From positions 1 to 64,000 of the forward strand of contig WELA01009451.1 of assembly GCA_009602735.1 (NCBI GenBank): 64,000 bases of DNA, in the 5' to 3' direction. The position numbers and the translations under genes were made by a program. The notes under the pieces are model-generated. The model did not search any database, had not been told where the DNA came from, and worked only from the letters and a program-made list of their open reading frames with translations. Positions 48,578 through 60,330 of this stretch are shown here, piece by piece (the stretch's first letter is position 1; each line of letters starts with the position of its first letter). Origin of the DNA: Mesotaenium endlicherianum (taxonomy: Eukaryota; Streptophyta; Zygnematophyceae; Zygnematales; Mesotaeniaceae).

Positions 48578-49417
48578 CACTAGCGTAGCCTTTCCTTAGG
48601 GGGATCCGCCTTTCTCTCTCTCTCTGAGTCTCTCTTGCTCTCTCTCTGGACCCGCAAGTAGGGGATCATCTGATGGCACTCCTCGTCCTCCTTGTCCGAC
48701 TGCTGGGGCTGCTGCTGCTCCTGCTCAGTGGTGCCCACATCAAGCGGGGGTGTTTGCTAGCTGTGGGGATGACGGCATCCTCAGCGTGTGGGATGTCAAC
48801 CATGTGACCACCACCACGTCTGCCACTTCTCATCAGCTTGCAAAGTCAGGTGCCGAAAGTGCTGCAGGTCTTCTACTTCAGCATGTTGGCCACAGGTCAG
48901 CCATCTTCCACACCATCCTGCCTGCTGCTACTCGACTCTTTTTGGCGAAGGGGTCAAATCTCATGCTGCTTCCTCCCTCTGCCCTGTCCAAGGCCTCCTC
49001 ATCGCATTTGTCTGTGGGGTATCTCTTCTGTATGGTAGATGCACTGTAGTAGTATCCCTGCTGCTTCCATTCGTGGCAAGTGAGTGGGATGGTGTGGGCA
49101 GCGATGGACTTGAGCGGGGTGAAGTGGGGAGTGGTGGTGCATTCATCGTTGAGCGTCTGAGGTGGGGCAGGGACAAAGTGGCGGAGTTCCAGTGGAGCCC
49201 GTCATCGGCGGATGCATGGGCGCTCGTGAGCTCCTGTGTGGAGACCAAGAGGAGCGGCGGCGGTTCTGTGCAGCTTTGGAGAATGTCGCCCCTCACGTAT
49301 CTGCCGCAGGACGACGCCCACGCTCAGACAACAGCGTGGCTCAAGGCTCTGGAGGAAAAGCCACAACATGCTTTCATGACAGGCCACAAAAGACAAGCCC
49401 AACATGATCCACACTGA
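46335..49417 (+). CDS. MSI4/FVE-like histone-binding WD40 protein (nine exons)
   Basis: Exons 46335-46447, 46671-46779, 47091-47288, 47409-47450, 47615-47752, 47860-48045, 48152-48343, 48729-48895 and 49171-49417 sum to 1392 nt (463 codons plus stop). All introns are GT-AG and the phase holds throughout. Exon 1 gives the H4-binding helix (LPVLYDWFVNHHTLWPSLSC), exon 2 LYLSEQTDGSVPNTLL, exon 3 HPGEVNRIRE and IVATHTDSQDVLVW, exon 5 LTGHTQNAEFALA and LSGGRD, and exon 6 VEDVQFCPVSAPEFCSVADD. These match the plant MSI4/FVE branch of the RBBP4/MSI family. Known members are nuclear histone chaperone subunits of deacetylase, Polycomb-type and CUL4-DDB1 complexes; LWDTR in exon 6 fits a DDB1-binding WDxR motif. 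The protein is shorter than land-plant FVE (about 500 residues) and lacks its basic N-terminus. An in-frame stop lies just upstream of the ATG, so either the N-terminus is short or an extra upstream exon exists. Confidence 0.9.
48546..48577 (+). repeat. CAG trinucleotide repeat in intron 7 of the MSI4/FVE-like gene
   Basis: About nine CAG units between exons 7 and 8. It lies outside the exon model, so it does not encode polyglutamine. Confidence 0.85.
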
Positions 49418-51790
49418 AGACCTTAGTTGGAAGTATCTAATCAATTACCTTCAATTGGCAAACTCAGCATTGACTTCCCTTTCCCTGACTCAAAGCATCA
49501 CCAAAGACAAGACCCAAGTACTATGTGCTATTATAGCCCAACTCCCAAAAACTTCATAAGCAACTTAATTGCAAGAGTTGAAGCTACTACGAGGTGCAAT
49601 TTTTGATCAGTGAAGTTCACTATGATATATTTGACATGTGATGTGGAAGGGTGAGTTTTCTTGCCTGACACTCGATTGAATGCATGTTACTCCTATTATA
49701 CCACTCTGGTATTGCGCATAGGGTACTAAGGTCTCCACGGATATGCTGGCTTAGCTAGTACAACAAAGATACAAACATGATTGCGCAAGAAGCTCCCTGT
49801 TAAGAGAGCGCTATTCCATATATGAACAGATGCAATTGTATTTGGCCCAGCTGAGAAGAAGCCCACTGTATGGAGTGCAAACGAAGACGTCAAACTAAGT
49901 GCATCCAATAAGGTGCAAATACTGTTTCTTGGTCTAACAGAAAGGAATGCGTAATGAAATCACCTCAAGTTGGAATTGGAGCTTCTGAGCAGGTGATGGT
50001 TCTTATGCTTGAGGCAAGAAGCAGTAGCAAGGAGGATACCTTTCAGCTGCTCTGATCAGGTCCAAGGTACAGAAAGGGGGGGACGTTGCAAGACCATCAA
50101 GTCATTAGACACTATGAAAACAACATACATATTTGCTCAAAATTATATTGAAGAAATCAGTGTTGTATTAGCAGCGTGAATTTCGTGTTCACTCCACAAT
50201 ATGTTGGACTTCATTTGTTGCAATAAGTCGCAGGAGTGGTTTTAACCTTTATTTTTGAACAAACAAATTGCAATAGACATAAAAATTTCCAAATATCACA
50301 CACGGGGAACGACTTGACCAACTTCACTATTGAGCCTTCAATCGTTTGAAACTAAAGTTGCTGGTCAGATAAGGGAGGGTCAAGTTTTAATTGCGGCATT
50401 AATCAAGTTCACTTGAAAGCTCGCTTGCATAAGAGTAATCTTCCAACAAACAAAATAGAAGAGTTCTTCTTCATACATATATGTTAAAAATCACGTTTTC
50501 TTGCTAAGATAAACGGTGTGCCACATGGTATGTCTGAAGATGTCCTATAAGTCCAAAACTTGTTGCTTTATGTCACTGCCGCGAACACTGAGGCTCAATA
50601 GACGTTATTTCATAATGAGTACCTTACATACATTGCTTGACATAAATGATGTGAAAAGGATAAAAATGCATCGGAACAGTGCATGCAGCTCAACTTGACT
50701 TCTAAACTCACCGACACATGCATGCACATCCAGACGGGTATCAATCCCACGGCATTCACTTGACATGTTTTACTATATAATTGGTGGTCCGTTATAAAGT
50801 TTCTTCAATGATAGAACACCTTACGAAGCTTGTACTCTTTGTACCTATTCACATCAAGCTTCAACAAGGCCGCGACTAGCCATTTATGCATGAAAATTTT
50901 GGCAAAGAGCAGCCAATGGAAGCTGACTACAAAACAATGCAAAGAAGTGCTAATGAAATCAATAATGACCAGGATTAAAATGAGCGCTTGATATTGCTAT
51001 CATGGGACGTATTAAGACTTAAGAACCGCAAGAGCTAAATGTGTAGAAAGGCCAGCTCCCGCAAAATGTCAAGGGCCGAGAAAACCATTATTGCTATAGC
51101 AAGGTCACTTCTACTCTTGCGACAGCAAAGACAAGACCTTCAGTAGTGCTGATCAGTGCAAGCCTAAAAAATTGCGCACAGAGTGTTATAAATACTATGT
51201 CAAAATGGAAGGCAAATTGAAGAGTAGGGTTGCAAGTAGCATGAGGCAAAATACAAATTTCTAGTGACAAAGGCACTGAAGCTTCAACCACTACAGGTAG
51301 CTGATTAAAGTTAAAAGGAGAAACTCCTTAATTTTGAAGCATTCTTGCTGTTCCTACCTTACTTACCTTAGGTGTATTTACTTACATGCAAGCAGAGACT
51401 AATCTCATTTCTCCAAATCTTAGCTCCATTGTGATCGAATACCCTGTATGCAATGCACCAACTTACTAAGGAAAATGATCATTTCATGAAATAAGCACCA
51501 AAAGATGTCAATGTCGTAGAAAGCGAAAGCCAATCTTGATAAACTACAACGTCACCTTCCTCTACAGCGGCTTACTTAGTTGCTCAACACCCCCTCCAGC
51601 CCCCCCCCTTCCCTGCCCCCCTTCCCTCGCTCTTCACCCTCCTCGCCCAAGCTGACCACCTCGAGTTATGGCTGACTGGCTGGCTGGCAGCAACAAGGAA
51701 GCCAAAAGCTGCACCTGTGCAGACCATGCGTGGCAGGCAACCACCTCCTCTCTGCCCCACACCCTCACAGCATCCCTTTGCTTGGGATGC
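49418..51790. other. Unassigned region downstream of the MSI4/FVE-like gene
   Basis: AT-rich, with no gene recognised. About 49930-50030 resembles 10945-11000 of the duplicated host segment (AAGGAATGSG...CACYTCAAGTTGGAA, TTGAGCAGGTGA), so a third, more decayed copy of that flank may lie here. Confidence 0.4.
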
Positions 51791-51793
51791 TGC

Positions 51794-53419
51794 TCACTCA
51801 GGGGCCTCTGGCGCCACCTGGCGTCTGCCGACCCTGTCAAAGAGCTCTTTAGCCCTGGCACATGGCAATCGCCCGCACCCTGATTGCACATACCCTCTGT
51901 AGTAGCCTATGATTGGCGAGGAAAGGCGTACATCACGTCGACAGTGGCAGGAAAAGTTGAGCTCTGTCTTGTTGCCAAGAGTGAACAGACCCTCTACTGT
52001 CAACAGCATCACACCGTTGTTAATGTGCACCCGTCGAAACCCTGGCAGAGCGCCCACGTCACACCACGCAATCGGAGGAGCCTGCTCCTCAAACTCTGCC
52101 CCATGGCATTCCACCTGCAGATCTCTAAAATACGTAAGGGGGCGAGGTTCACCCAAGTCGGCGCCTCGAACGACTCAAGCTCCAGAGAGCGCAGGTTGGG
52201 CGTGTGCTCAAATAAGTCGGGGTGCATCCGGATTGACGAAGGACCATATCCCTGCAAGCAGATTTCAAGCTTCTTCAGGAAAAGGAGGGGGCGTGGCAGT
52301 TGCAAAGAAGGACCATTGATGAGGTGCAGCTCTAGCTTTGTCAGCCATGGCAGCTCCCCCAACCCCTGCAGTTGCGCCGAGTCAAATGTACCCTCTCTGA
52401 CAACTAAAGAGAGCTCTTCGAGAGAGCTCATGGCCGCTAGAGAATCAAAGAAGGGCCCGCTGGCCTCGAGGGTCACAGCAATGGCACCCTCATAGTTTCC
52501 TATCGACAAACCGATGAAAAGATCGAGCTCGCTCAGCCACGGGGGCATCACCTGCTTCAAGGCCTCGCTTGGCAGTCTAGGCGGAACAATTCGGCCGAGA
52601 GCTCCTGCTCTTGCTACTACTGCTGAAGGCTGATGATGGTGCAGCTCAGGAGGACAAAGCAACACTTGTCAGGTAGACCAAGGCCGGCGACTTGATGGTA
52701 CGTTTTTTGGCAGTCGATTGTCAGACTCTTGAGGCGAGTGAGCCTCCCAAAGTTTGAACCCTCTAGGCAGGCGTGCTTCACTTGCCAGGTGGTGGTCCGG
52801 GAATTGTCTGACTCGTTGTCAAGCTGAGGCACACATTGGCAAGGCCGGTCGCCCTTGTAAGGAAGTAGGCAAAGCCCTGAAACTCTTCCTTGTTGAATTC
52901 ACCAAAAAGTTGATAGATGCTAGCCGAGGCATGTTCACCGTGGCAAGTGCACTCAGAAGCTTCCCCGCCCCAAACCGGTGATACGGCATCCCGACCCCTT
53001 GTCATGTTCGGGAGGATTAGCAGCGTGCTAGGGTCAAGGTCCGCACCTTGAGCTCGGCTAAGAATGTTCGCGCGGGTGTAGGTGCTTTGCATGAGGTTCC
53101 TCCACCTCCGGCACACGGACTCCAGTTCCCTATTGTGGTTGCTATATTGCCGACTATTTATGCAGGCTGGCCGAAGGATTTACAGCAAATCCTCGTCTAA
53201 AGTGTTTGAGTTCTTGTCCATGAGTAGCAAGAGACCAGCTGCAAGTATTGCCAACTTGCCGCCAAGGCTCTTGAAATGGAGGATGAGAGGGGCTCTGTTC
53301 ACATCGTAACAACAAGAATTGGTCCAGGCGAGATGGTCGAAGGTTGCCAAGTGGGTTAAGTGCCGGCTGGGAGCGCCTTCTGGGACATAAATCCTCCCGA
53401 CAGTGCTTGTATCAATCAT
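51794..53419 (-). pseudogene. F-box/LRR protein pseudogene (copy 2)
   Basis: The minus-strand start MIDTSTVGRIYV is at 53419. The F-box-like part reads DEDLL, a TAA codon (53180-53182), then ILRP...LESVCRRWRNLMQS in the same frame; copy 1 has CAA (Gln) at that position, so this is a nonsense change. Downstream the frame switches near 52.8 kb into leucine-rich repeats (LEELSLVVREG, LTKLELHLING, LKKLEICLQGYG, LRSLELESFEAP). It switches again near 52.15 kb (YFRDLQVECHGAEFEEQAPP). F-box/LRR proteins select substrates for SCF ubiquitin ligases. With one stop and at least two frame changes I call it a pseudogene; unrecognised introns could explain some of the switches. Confidence 0.6.
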
Positions 53420-54044
53420 CCTGTTGAAAAAGGAACCCTATGATTATCTGACAACATCAACCCGGCTTGACCCTACAACCCTCTTTGAAGTGCAGAGTCA
53501 CATAGCTGGCCAGAGGACCCATTGGAGTGCTCAGTGTCAGGTGGAAGAGTAAGTGCTTATGATGTGCTTTCAAAGCAAGACCAGAAGTTTCAGCACTCAC
53601 GACAATCGCTACAGGGATCCTAAAGTTCACCACATTGTGAAGTTCTGGAAGACTGGGTCAAAACCTGAGAGTACCCAATCAGCTCCATTTCATTGGTTAA
53701 TTCAGCAGTGACTTCCTACGCAAAATTCAACCGCTTTGGAAGACATAGACTGAGCACTACGATCCATTAGAGAAAGTCCAAAAGACCAAATCGCTTACAT
53801 TGCAGGATCTAAAACTACTGCAAGAATGCGTTCATGAAGCCAAATCATTGGCCAGATTAGAGATCGCTGTGATGTCTTTGATATGTACAAATGGGCCCAA
53901 CTTCTTTCATGAACTCAACTGAATGTGCCAACGTTTCTTATGAGCAGTTAAGCTACTCTAGTATCTCACATGAAGAGTACTGAGTTGCACGGAGCTGGTG
54001 GCTACTAAGGATGTTATGCATTACTCAGTTGCATAGTTCCTGAG
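53420..54044. repeat. Duplicated host segment, copy 2, left part
   Basis: Similar to 10090-10735 throughout. It ends at GTTCCTGAG, where retroelement A1 is inserted; the last five bases CTGAG (54040-54044) are its target duplication. Confidence 0.75.
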
Positions 54045-54765
54045 TGTGATGAATCAGTATATTAGTGGATATAATATTCATTCAAATATAATAGTTAATT
54101 AAGTTCAGCCTGCTGAACTTTAGTTAATAGTCAGTCTGCTGGACTTTACATAATTATCAGTTTGCTGACTCAGTCGAAAGCAGCAGGCTGAAAGTCCATG
54201 TAAGTCAGCTTGCTGACACATTCTTTGACAGCAAGCTGACTTCCGTACTCGGTAGCAGCGAACTGCCTTGATATGCATCTAAGTGCGATATGCTAGATGA
54301 ATAGCCAGATGACATCCCTATGATGGATGGCTATTCGGGATGATGGGAGATGGCGGTGGATTTGGTTAACCGAGGTCCTACCAACGTGGTTAACTCCCGG
54401 GTAGGCGGTGCCATCGCACTGACCGTTGAACAGTAAACTCATTCCATGTACATATGCTAGGCATTGCTCTCGAGTTCGGCATTCGGAAACGAGGCCAACT
54501 CTCTTGTACAGCTTACTGAGAGAGATCTGAATCCAAGGCGAGAAGCCATTGATACGCACTGTCTTCTAACCTTGCTTATGTATGAGTTTACTGATTTGCA
54601 TTATTGATGCTAGTTTACTCGCATTTGACTTACGAGTATTATTCACTGCTAGTGTATTGTCCTTTGCCGTTTAACCAGTTAACGGAAATTGCCATCAAGA
54701 TTACTTGCTGATATAAAGATCTTTATTAATTGTTAATCGCTTATTTGGTAAGTCGATTCATTTCA
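54045..54765 (+). repeat. 5' LTR of chromovirus A1
   Basis: 721 bp, direct repeat of 62121-62840. It contains several short palindromic CAGCAGGCTG/CAGCCTGCTG motifs and TCAGCWWGCTGA repeats in its first 200 bp. The iMet-type primer site follows. Confidence 0.95.
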
Positions 54766-54799
54766 GTGGTATCGGAGCAGTTATCACAGTCTTCTTTGT

Positions 54800-56278
54800 A
54801 TGGTAAGGACAAGGTCTCAAACTAGCAACTCCCGAGACATGGAGAACCAGGATAACGAGAATGTCGAAAACCAGGCGGAAAGCCATGTAGCGGGAAACCG
54901 TACCTATTCGGAAGCAGTAGCGGATACTGCAGCTAGGGAGGCTGCAGATGAGGCAGCTGCTATTGCCTCAGTCGCAGCTCAGCAAGCTGAGGAGGAGATA
55001 GCCAGACTAGAAGCTGAACAAGTAGCAAAGGCCGCTGAAGATATACAAAGGAGGGAAGGACAGCCAGCTGACGAGCGCACTGTTGAAGAACTTATGGCAT
55101 CAAGGGCCAATGTTCTGAACCCACCTCCTGCCGTACAACTCAATGTACCCCTAGGTCAAATACGTGACCGGCTGAATGCGGCAGGAATTGCTGCTGCAGG
55201 AGCAAGAGGGATTGTTGAGGACACTACTCAGCGAGTAGATGCCAATGCTGCTGCTGCATTTGCTAATCTACCACCCCAAAATGTAGACTTGGGAGCATTG
55301 TTCGTTCAGATGCAGTCGCAAATGGCGACCATGTATCAGTCCCAGCAGGAGGACAAAAGAATCATAATGTCCCTACTCCGGGACAGAGACCAACTGGGGT
55401 CTCACACCACTAGTGGTGGTGGCCGAGGGCCTAGTAAGCCCAAGCCGAAACCTCCCCAGGACTATGATCCTGAGGGAAACAGAAAATATTACCTGATCAA
55501 GTTTCTCGCGGATGTTGAGCAGTGGCTGGAGAACTACCCAGAACTGCAAGATTACGAGAAGGTCAGGCACACCGGTGCGCTACTGAAAGGCAGTGCCGCA
55601 GACTGGTGGCTTTACTGGAAGGAAGAGCGTAAGGCTCGGCAACTCGGTGACCCTACGTGGGTAGAGTTTGTCGAGAAGTTGCATGAGAAGTTTGATGTCA
55701 TCAACCAGCAGGAGAAAGCTATCTATGCGATGATCTCCCTGACACTGAAGCAGACCACTTCAGTTGCTGAGTTTGCTCAAAAGTTCCAAGAGAACATGAT
55801 GAAGCAGCCTGATTTGCCAGAACGGTATAGGATAGCATACTTCAGGTATGGCTTGAAATCCGAGGTCTCTGGTCATTTTGCTGAGAAAAAGTATGAGAAA
55901 CTGGCTGACTTGATCCAGGATGCTGACGCCTGGGATCAGCAGCAGTTCAATCACAAGCGCCAGAGTAACGCTTTGGTGTCTAAGATTGTCAAAAAGCCCC
56001 ACGGTTCCTACAATGCAGTTGAAGGAGACCAGGCTGAGGATAATCAGGGTGATGAATATGAGTATGAGTACAATGCTATTCAGTCTAGAGGTAGAGGTGG
56101 TCCCTCTCGAGGTGGCTATGGAAGGGGTGGTGGTAGGACTAAGCCGAGACCAGCCTCAGCAAAATCTACTTGCTACCATTGTCAGCAGAAAGGCCACTAC
56201 AGAGAACAGTGTCCGGTCAAGCACCTGCCTAAGGTCGAGAGAAAAGACCAGCCTTTAAAAGACAGCAACAGTCAGTAA
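54800..56278 (+). CDS. gag: A1 gag protein
   Basis: 492 codons, starting [18 protein letters not shown] 34 bp after the LTR. Residues about 30-110 form an Ala/Glu-rich, probably coiled-coil segment. The gag core lies near 230-395 ([50 protein letters not shown]). It is followed by an acidic stretch, an RGG-type RNA-binding run ([14 protein letters not shown]) and one CCHC knuckle, [14 protein letters not shown]. Near its end is a slippery heptamer T TTA AAA (56254-56260), with pol in the -1 frame, consistent with programmed frameshifting. Looks whole. Confidence 0.92.
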   Translation: MVRTRSQTSNSRDMENQDNENVENQAESHVAGNRTYSEAVADTAAREAADEAAAIASVAAQQAEEEIARLEAEQVAKAAEDIQRREGQPADERTVEELMASRANVLNPPPAVQLNVPLGQIRDRLNAAGIAAAGARGIVEDTTQRVDANAAAAFANLPPQNVDLGALFVQMQSQMATMYQSQQEDKRIIMSLLRDRDQLGSHTTSGGGRGPSKPKPKPPQDYDPEGNRKYYLIKFLADVEQWLENYPELQDYEKVRHTGALLKGSAADWWLYWKEERKARQLGDPTWVEFVEKLHEKFDVINQQEKAIYAMISLTLKQTTSVAEFAQKFQENMMKQPDLPERYRIAYFRYGLKSEVSGHFAEKKYEKLADLIQDADAWDQQQFNHKRQSNALVSKIVKKPHGSYNAVEGDQAEDNQGDEYEYEYNAIQSRGRGGPSRGGYGRGGGRTKPRPASAKSTCYHCQQKGHYREQCPVKHLPKVERKDQPLKDSNSQ

Positions 56279-56346
56279 TCCAGTCTACTGACTGTGAGGA
56301 TGCTAGAGATAGTGAGTCGTCACTAGCTGCCCTCGTAGCAGGTATT

Positions 56347-59300
56347 ATGGGTCCTGCTGAACTGGATTCACTATGCATGCCTGACAAACAGATAAAGGAG
56401 ACCATCAGTAATATAGACGTCCAGAGAGTGCACACTCTGGATGCTCTTGTTCCACCTGATGTCCAACATTTCTTTGCTACGTCAGGAGAACAATGCGAAA
56501 GTCAGGAAAAGACAGTCCCCCCTATCCTACTGCATTGCATGATTGCAGGTAGGAAGGTGAGGGCATTTGTTGACGGAGGGGCGTCACATACTTTTATTCA
56601 CAAGGACTTAGTTAAGCGGCTAAGGCTGCCTACTGTCACCCAAGGGAATAGAAAAATATTCCTTGGAGATGCCTCAAGTATCCCGGGAGGAGTTATAACC
56701 AAGCCTATTGAGGTCCAGTTAGGTTCTGGCATTGCAGTTCTAACTGAAACGCTTACATTTGAGGTACTCAACACTGGCTTTTATGATCTCGTGCTAGGCA
56801 GGTCCTGGCTTAATAGACATCAAGCTGAAGTGTGTTGGAGCAGAGGTACAGTTAAAGTGAGAGGAGCCAGTGATGGGCAGACTGACTTGGCACCCACCAG
56901 TGCTCTTCCTCTTGTCCTGTGTGGATGGCAAATGAAGGAAAAGAAGAGGCTTCCAGAAGGATGCAAGTTGCTGAATGCAATGGAGTTCGTCAAAAGCTGG
57001 AACCAGAAGGAAGACAGAATGTTCTGTCTGCTGCTAAGAGAGGTACCTCCTCAACCTGAAGAAGTGGTTGAGAAAAAGGTAAGCCCTCCGGAGCACCCTA
57101 CTGCTGCAAAAATTGTTGCTCAGTACACTGATGTGTTTAACATGCCTCCAGGACTACCCCCTAAAAGGGAAGTAGATCATAGGATTGATCTATTACCTGG
57201 TAGCCAGCCACCCTGGCAACGCACTTATGGCTTGTCTTATTTGGAGAGCGAGGAGTTGAAAACACAGATTGCAGAGCTGGAGGAAAATGGTTACATTTCT
57301 CCCAGTAAATCACCGTACGGCGCACCTATCCTATTTGTTAAGAAAAAGGATGGCAGTATGCGGATGTGTGTGGATTACAGAGCCCTGAACAGAATTACAG
57401 TAAAGAACAAGTATGCTTTACCCAGAATCGAGGACTTGCTTGATACCCTGTCTGGCGCTAAGGTGTTCAGTAAGATAGATCTCAAGAGTGGTTATCATCA
57501 AATCAGAATTGCTGAGGGGGATGAACACAAGACTGCTTTCCGCACACGTTATGGACACTATGAGTTCAACGTGATGCCATTTGGACTGACTAATGCTCCT
57601 GCTACCTTTATGGGTGCTATGAATGACATTTTCAGACCTTATTTGGATAAGTTTGTGCAAGTTTTCCTGGATGATATTTTAATTTTCTCTAAAGATGAAG
57701 CTCAGCACACTGAACACTTAAAGAAAGTGCTGGACACTCTGCGGAAAAATCACTTGTATGCTAAAATGAGCAAGTGTGATTTCTTTAAGGAAAGTATTGA
57801 ATTCTTAGGCCACGTTGTCAGTAAAGAGGGCATCAGTGTGGATCCTAAGAAAGTCCAGACCATAAGGGACTGGCCAGTACCACAGTCTGTCTCTGAAGTT
57901 AGATCCTTCCTCGGGTTGGCTAACTACTATAGGAGATTTATTGAGAATTATTCCACAAAGGCCAGTAAACTGACTGACCTTACTAAGAAAGACATCGGGT
58001 ATGTGTGGGGGGAAGAGCAGCAGGCTGCCTTCCAGACCCTTAAAGATGCCCTTTGTTCTGCCCCAGTGCTAGCCGTGTATGACCCCAGCAAACCGGTGCA
58101 GGTGGTTACTGATGCCTCTGATTTTGCCATGGGTGCTATTTTGTTGCAGCCTGCTGACAAAACCACAAAGGATGGTAAGGTACGGCAGGAGTGGCATCCT
58201 GTGTTGTATGAGTCTATGAAATTTAATCCAGCGGAGATTAATTACTCAGTGCATGATAAAGAGCTGCTAGCTATCATTCATGTACTCAAACAGTGGAGAG
58301 CATACTTACATGGTAAAGCTTTTAAGGTGATTACAGATCATCTAGCTCTGACCCACTTTCAGAAGAAGTCCAAGCTGTCGAGGAGGGAGAACCGCTGGAG
58401 CCAGATGCTGGAGCAGTTCCAAGTCCAGATCGACTACAAACCAGGGAAGTTGAATCCTGCTGATGCACTCTCTAGAAGACCTGACTTGCAAGAAAGGAAC
58501 TTTAGTCAGCATACTGTAGATAAAGTCCTGTGTGCACTCACTTCACTAAAGGTGAAAAAGTCCTTCCTTGAACAACTTAGGAAAGCCTACCTTTCTGACC
58601 CAACATTTGAGCCCAGCCCCACTACTGGTGTGTGTCGTGCTACTGCACTCGGGTATAAGCTCAAGGGAGGGGTCTGGGTGACTGAAACCACTTCAGGCAG
58701 GCTGAAGCTGGTCATTCCTAATAATTTGGAAATAAGGTCTCTCTTACTGAGTCAAGCTCATGACAGTCTCCTGGGTGGACATTTGGGGCAGGCCAAAACT
58801 GTTGGCAAACTGGCAAAACATTATCATTGGGAGGGGTTACCCCGGGAGGTCTTGAAATATGTCAAGTCCTGTGACCAGTGTCAGAGAAATAAGTCTCGGC
58901 ACACACCACCCGGAGGTCTCTTGCAACCGCTACCCATCCCAGCGGGACGCTGGGAAACTATATCCATGGACTGGGTGGTCTCACTACCAAGAACTGCCAA
59001 CGGGCATGATTCAATACTGGTAGTCGTGGATAAACTGACAAAAATGGTCATTTTTATCCCCACAACTGTCAAAGTGACTGCACTCGAAACAGCGAGACAG
59101 TTTTACAACCATGTAGTATGCCAACATGGGCTCCCTTCTAATATCATCTCAGACAGAGACTCAAAATTCACCTCTAAGTTCTGGAGAGCTTTAATGGGGT
59201 TAATGGGAGTCAAACAGCTGCTCAGCACAGCAAACCACCCTCAGACTGATGGGCAGACTGAAAGAACTAACCGAGTTCTGCAGGAGGTGCTGAGAGCATA

Positions 59301-60063
59301 TATTAACCAAAAACAAGATAATTGGGATGACCTGTTGCCTCAAATTCAGTTTGCGGTCAACAGTGCGGTGCACGCGTCAACGGGCAAAACTCCTTTTGAA
59401 CTCAGCCTGGGTAGAGTCCCTAAGTCTCCTCTAGATGTGCTAGGGGAATCTTTAACTCACCCTGAAGGGATTGACAACCCGGTCTCCCTCCAGTTAACTC
59501 AGGAGTTTGCTGACACCCTGTCAGAAGTCCAACGAAACTTGCACACGGCCCAAGAAAACCAACAAAAATACGCTAATCAACACCGTCGGGAACTGACATT
59601 TTCCAAGGGGGATTTAGTCAAACTGCATTCTCAGCACCTGTACCTCCCTGGTGTGGTCAAGAAAAAGCTTGGCCCTGTCTGGGTCGGTCCATATTCGGTG
59701 GTCCGTCGTGTCGGTCAGAATGCTTACAAACTGAACATGTCAGCTGAATACAAGGGGCACCCGGTCTTTAATGTCTCCTTCCTGGAACCGTACATCAAAG
59801 GTGATACACTGTTCACAGGTCGGTTCCCTGTCCAACCGGGACCGGTCCCCGCTGTCCGGGACGGCGACCCTGAGGAATATGAGGTCGATGAGATTTTAGA
59901 CGCTCGCTCGGTCCGTCGATCGTCTAAATATGTCATGAAATACCTCATTCGATGGAAGGGTTACGATGCCTCTGGGGACACTTGGGAGTTTAAGGACCAC
60001 TTGACCAATGCCAAAGGGGCGTTGACACGGTTCCACCTTCGGGCCGCTGGAGTCCCTCCATAA
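56347..60063 (+). CDS. pol: A1 pol polyprotein (PR-RT-RNase H-IN-chromodomain)
   Basis: 1238 codons from the first ATG; the frame is open further upstream, into the end of gag. Protease: [13 protein letters not shown] near residue 73. [17 protein letters not shown] and FLDDILIF near 440. RNase [16 protein letters not shown] near 585 and TDHLALTH. Integrase zinc domain: [10 protein letters not shown]...CDQCQRNK near 805; core SMDWVV, SDRDSKF and DGQTERTNR near 872, 934 and 970. Chromodomain: [17 protein letters not shown] near 1195-1215. Looks whole. The minus-strand fragments at 1182-2500 derive from a relative of this gene. Confidence 0.94.
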   Translation: MGPAELDSLCMPDKQIKETISNIDVQRVHTLDALVPPDVQHFFATSGEQCESQEKTVPPILLHCMIAGRKVRAFVDGGASHTFIHKDLVKRLRLPTVTQGNRKIFLGDASSIPGGVITKPIEVQLGSGIAVLTETLTFEVLNTGFYDLVLGRSWLNRHQAEVCWSRGTVKVRGASDGQTDLAPTSALPLVLCGWQMKEKKRLPEGCKLLNAMEFVKSWNQKEDRMFCLLLREVPPQPEEVVEKKVSPPEHPTAAKIVAQYTDVFNMPPGLPPKREVDHRIDLLPGSQPPWQRTYGLSYLESEELKTQIAELEENGYISPSKSPYGAPILFVKKKDGSMRMCVDYRALNRITVKNKYALPRIEDLLDTLSGAKVFSKIDLKSGYHQIRIAEGDEHKTAFRTRYGHYEFNVMPFGLTNAPATFMGAMNDIFRPYLDKFVQVFLDDILIFSKDEAQHTEHLKKVLDTLRKNHLYAKMSKCDFFKESIEFLGHVVSKEGISVDPKKVQTIRDWPVPQSVSEVRSFLGLANYYRRFIENYSTKASKLTDLTKKDIGYVWGEEQQAAFQTLKDALCSAPVLAVYDPSKPVQVVTDASDFAMGAILLQPADKTTKDGKVRQEWHPVLYESMKFNPAEINYSVHDKELLAIIHVLKQWRAYLHGKAFKVITDHLALTHFQKKSKLSRRENRWSQMLEQFQVQIDYKPGKLNPADALSRRPDLQERNFSQHTVDKVLCALTSLKVKKSFLEQLRKAYLSDPTFEPSPTTGVCRATALGYKLKGGVWVTETTSGRLKLVIPNNLEIRSLLLSQAHDSLLGGHLGQAKTVGKLAKHYHWEGLPREVLKYVKSCDQCQRNKSRHTPPGGLLQPLPIPAGRWETISMDWVVSLPRTANGHDSILVVVDKLTKMVIFIPTTVKVTALETARQFYNHVVCQHGLPSNIISDRDSKFTSKFWRALMGLMGVKQLLSTANHPQTDGQTERTNRVLQEVLRAYINQKQDNWDDLLPQIQFAVNSAVHASTGKTPFELSLGRVPKSPLDVLGESLTHPEGIDNPVSLQLTQEFADTLSEVQRNLHTAQENQQKYANQHRRELTFSKGDLVKLHSQHLYLPGVVKKKLGPVWVGPYSVVRRVGQNAYKLNMSAEYKGHPVFNVSFLEPYIKGDTLFTGRFPVQPGPVPAVRDGDPEEYEVDEILDARSVRRSSKYVMKYLIRWKGYDASGDTWEFKDHLTNAKGALTRFHLRAAGVPP

Positions 60064-60330
60064 CTGTCATTTCAGTTGACACGGGAAGGTGACAGGCGGT
60101 CCTGTCTCCATTTAAGTTGGAGGGGAAAATATATGACAGTTAGTGAGCGAGAGCGATAAAAACACACTCATACGTTTATGTGTAGCGCATCGCAACTACG
60201 TCAACTTTTAGCACTCATCCTGTAAGGTAAACAGCAGCGAAGCCACTATACTAAATACTAACATACTTCCTGCAATCCCTATGACAAAGGTCCATATCCT
60301 ACTAACTTGTGCCCTGGTTACATGTGCAGG

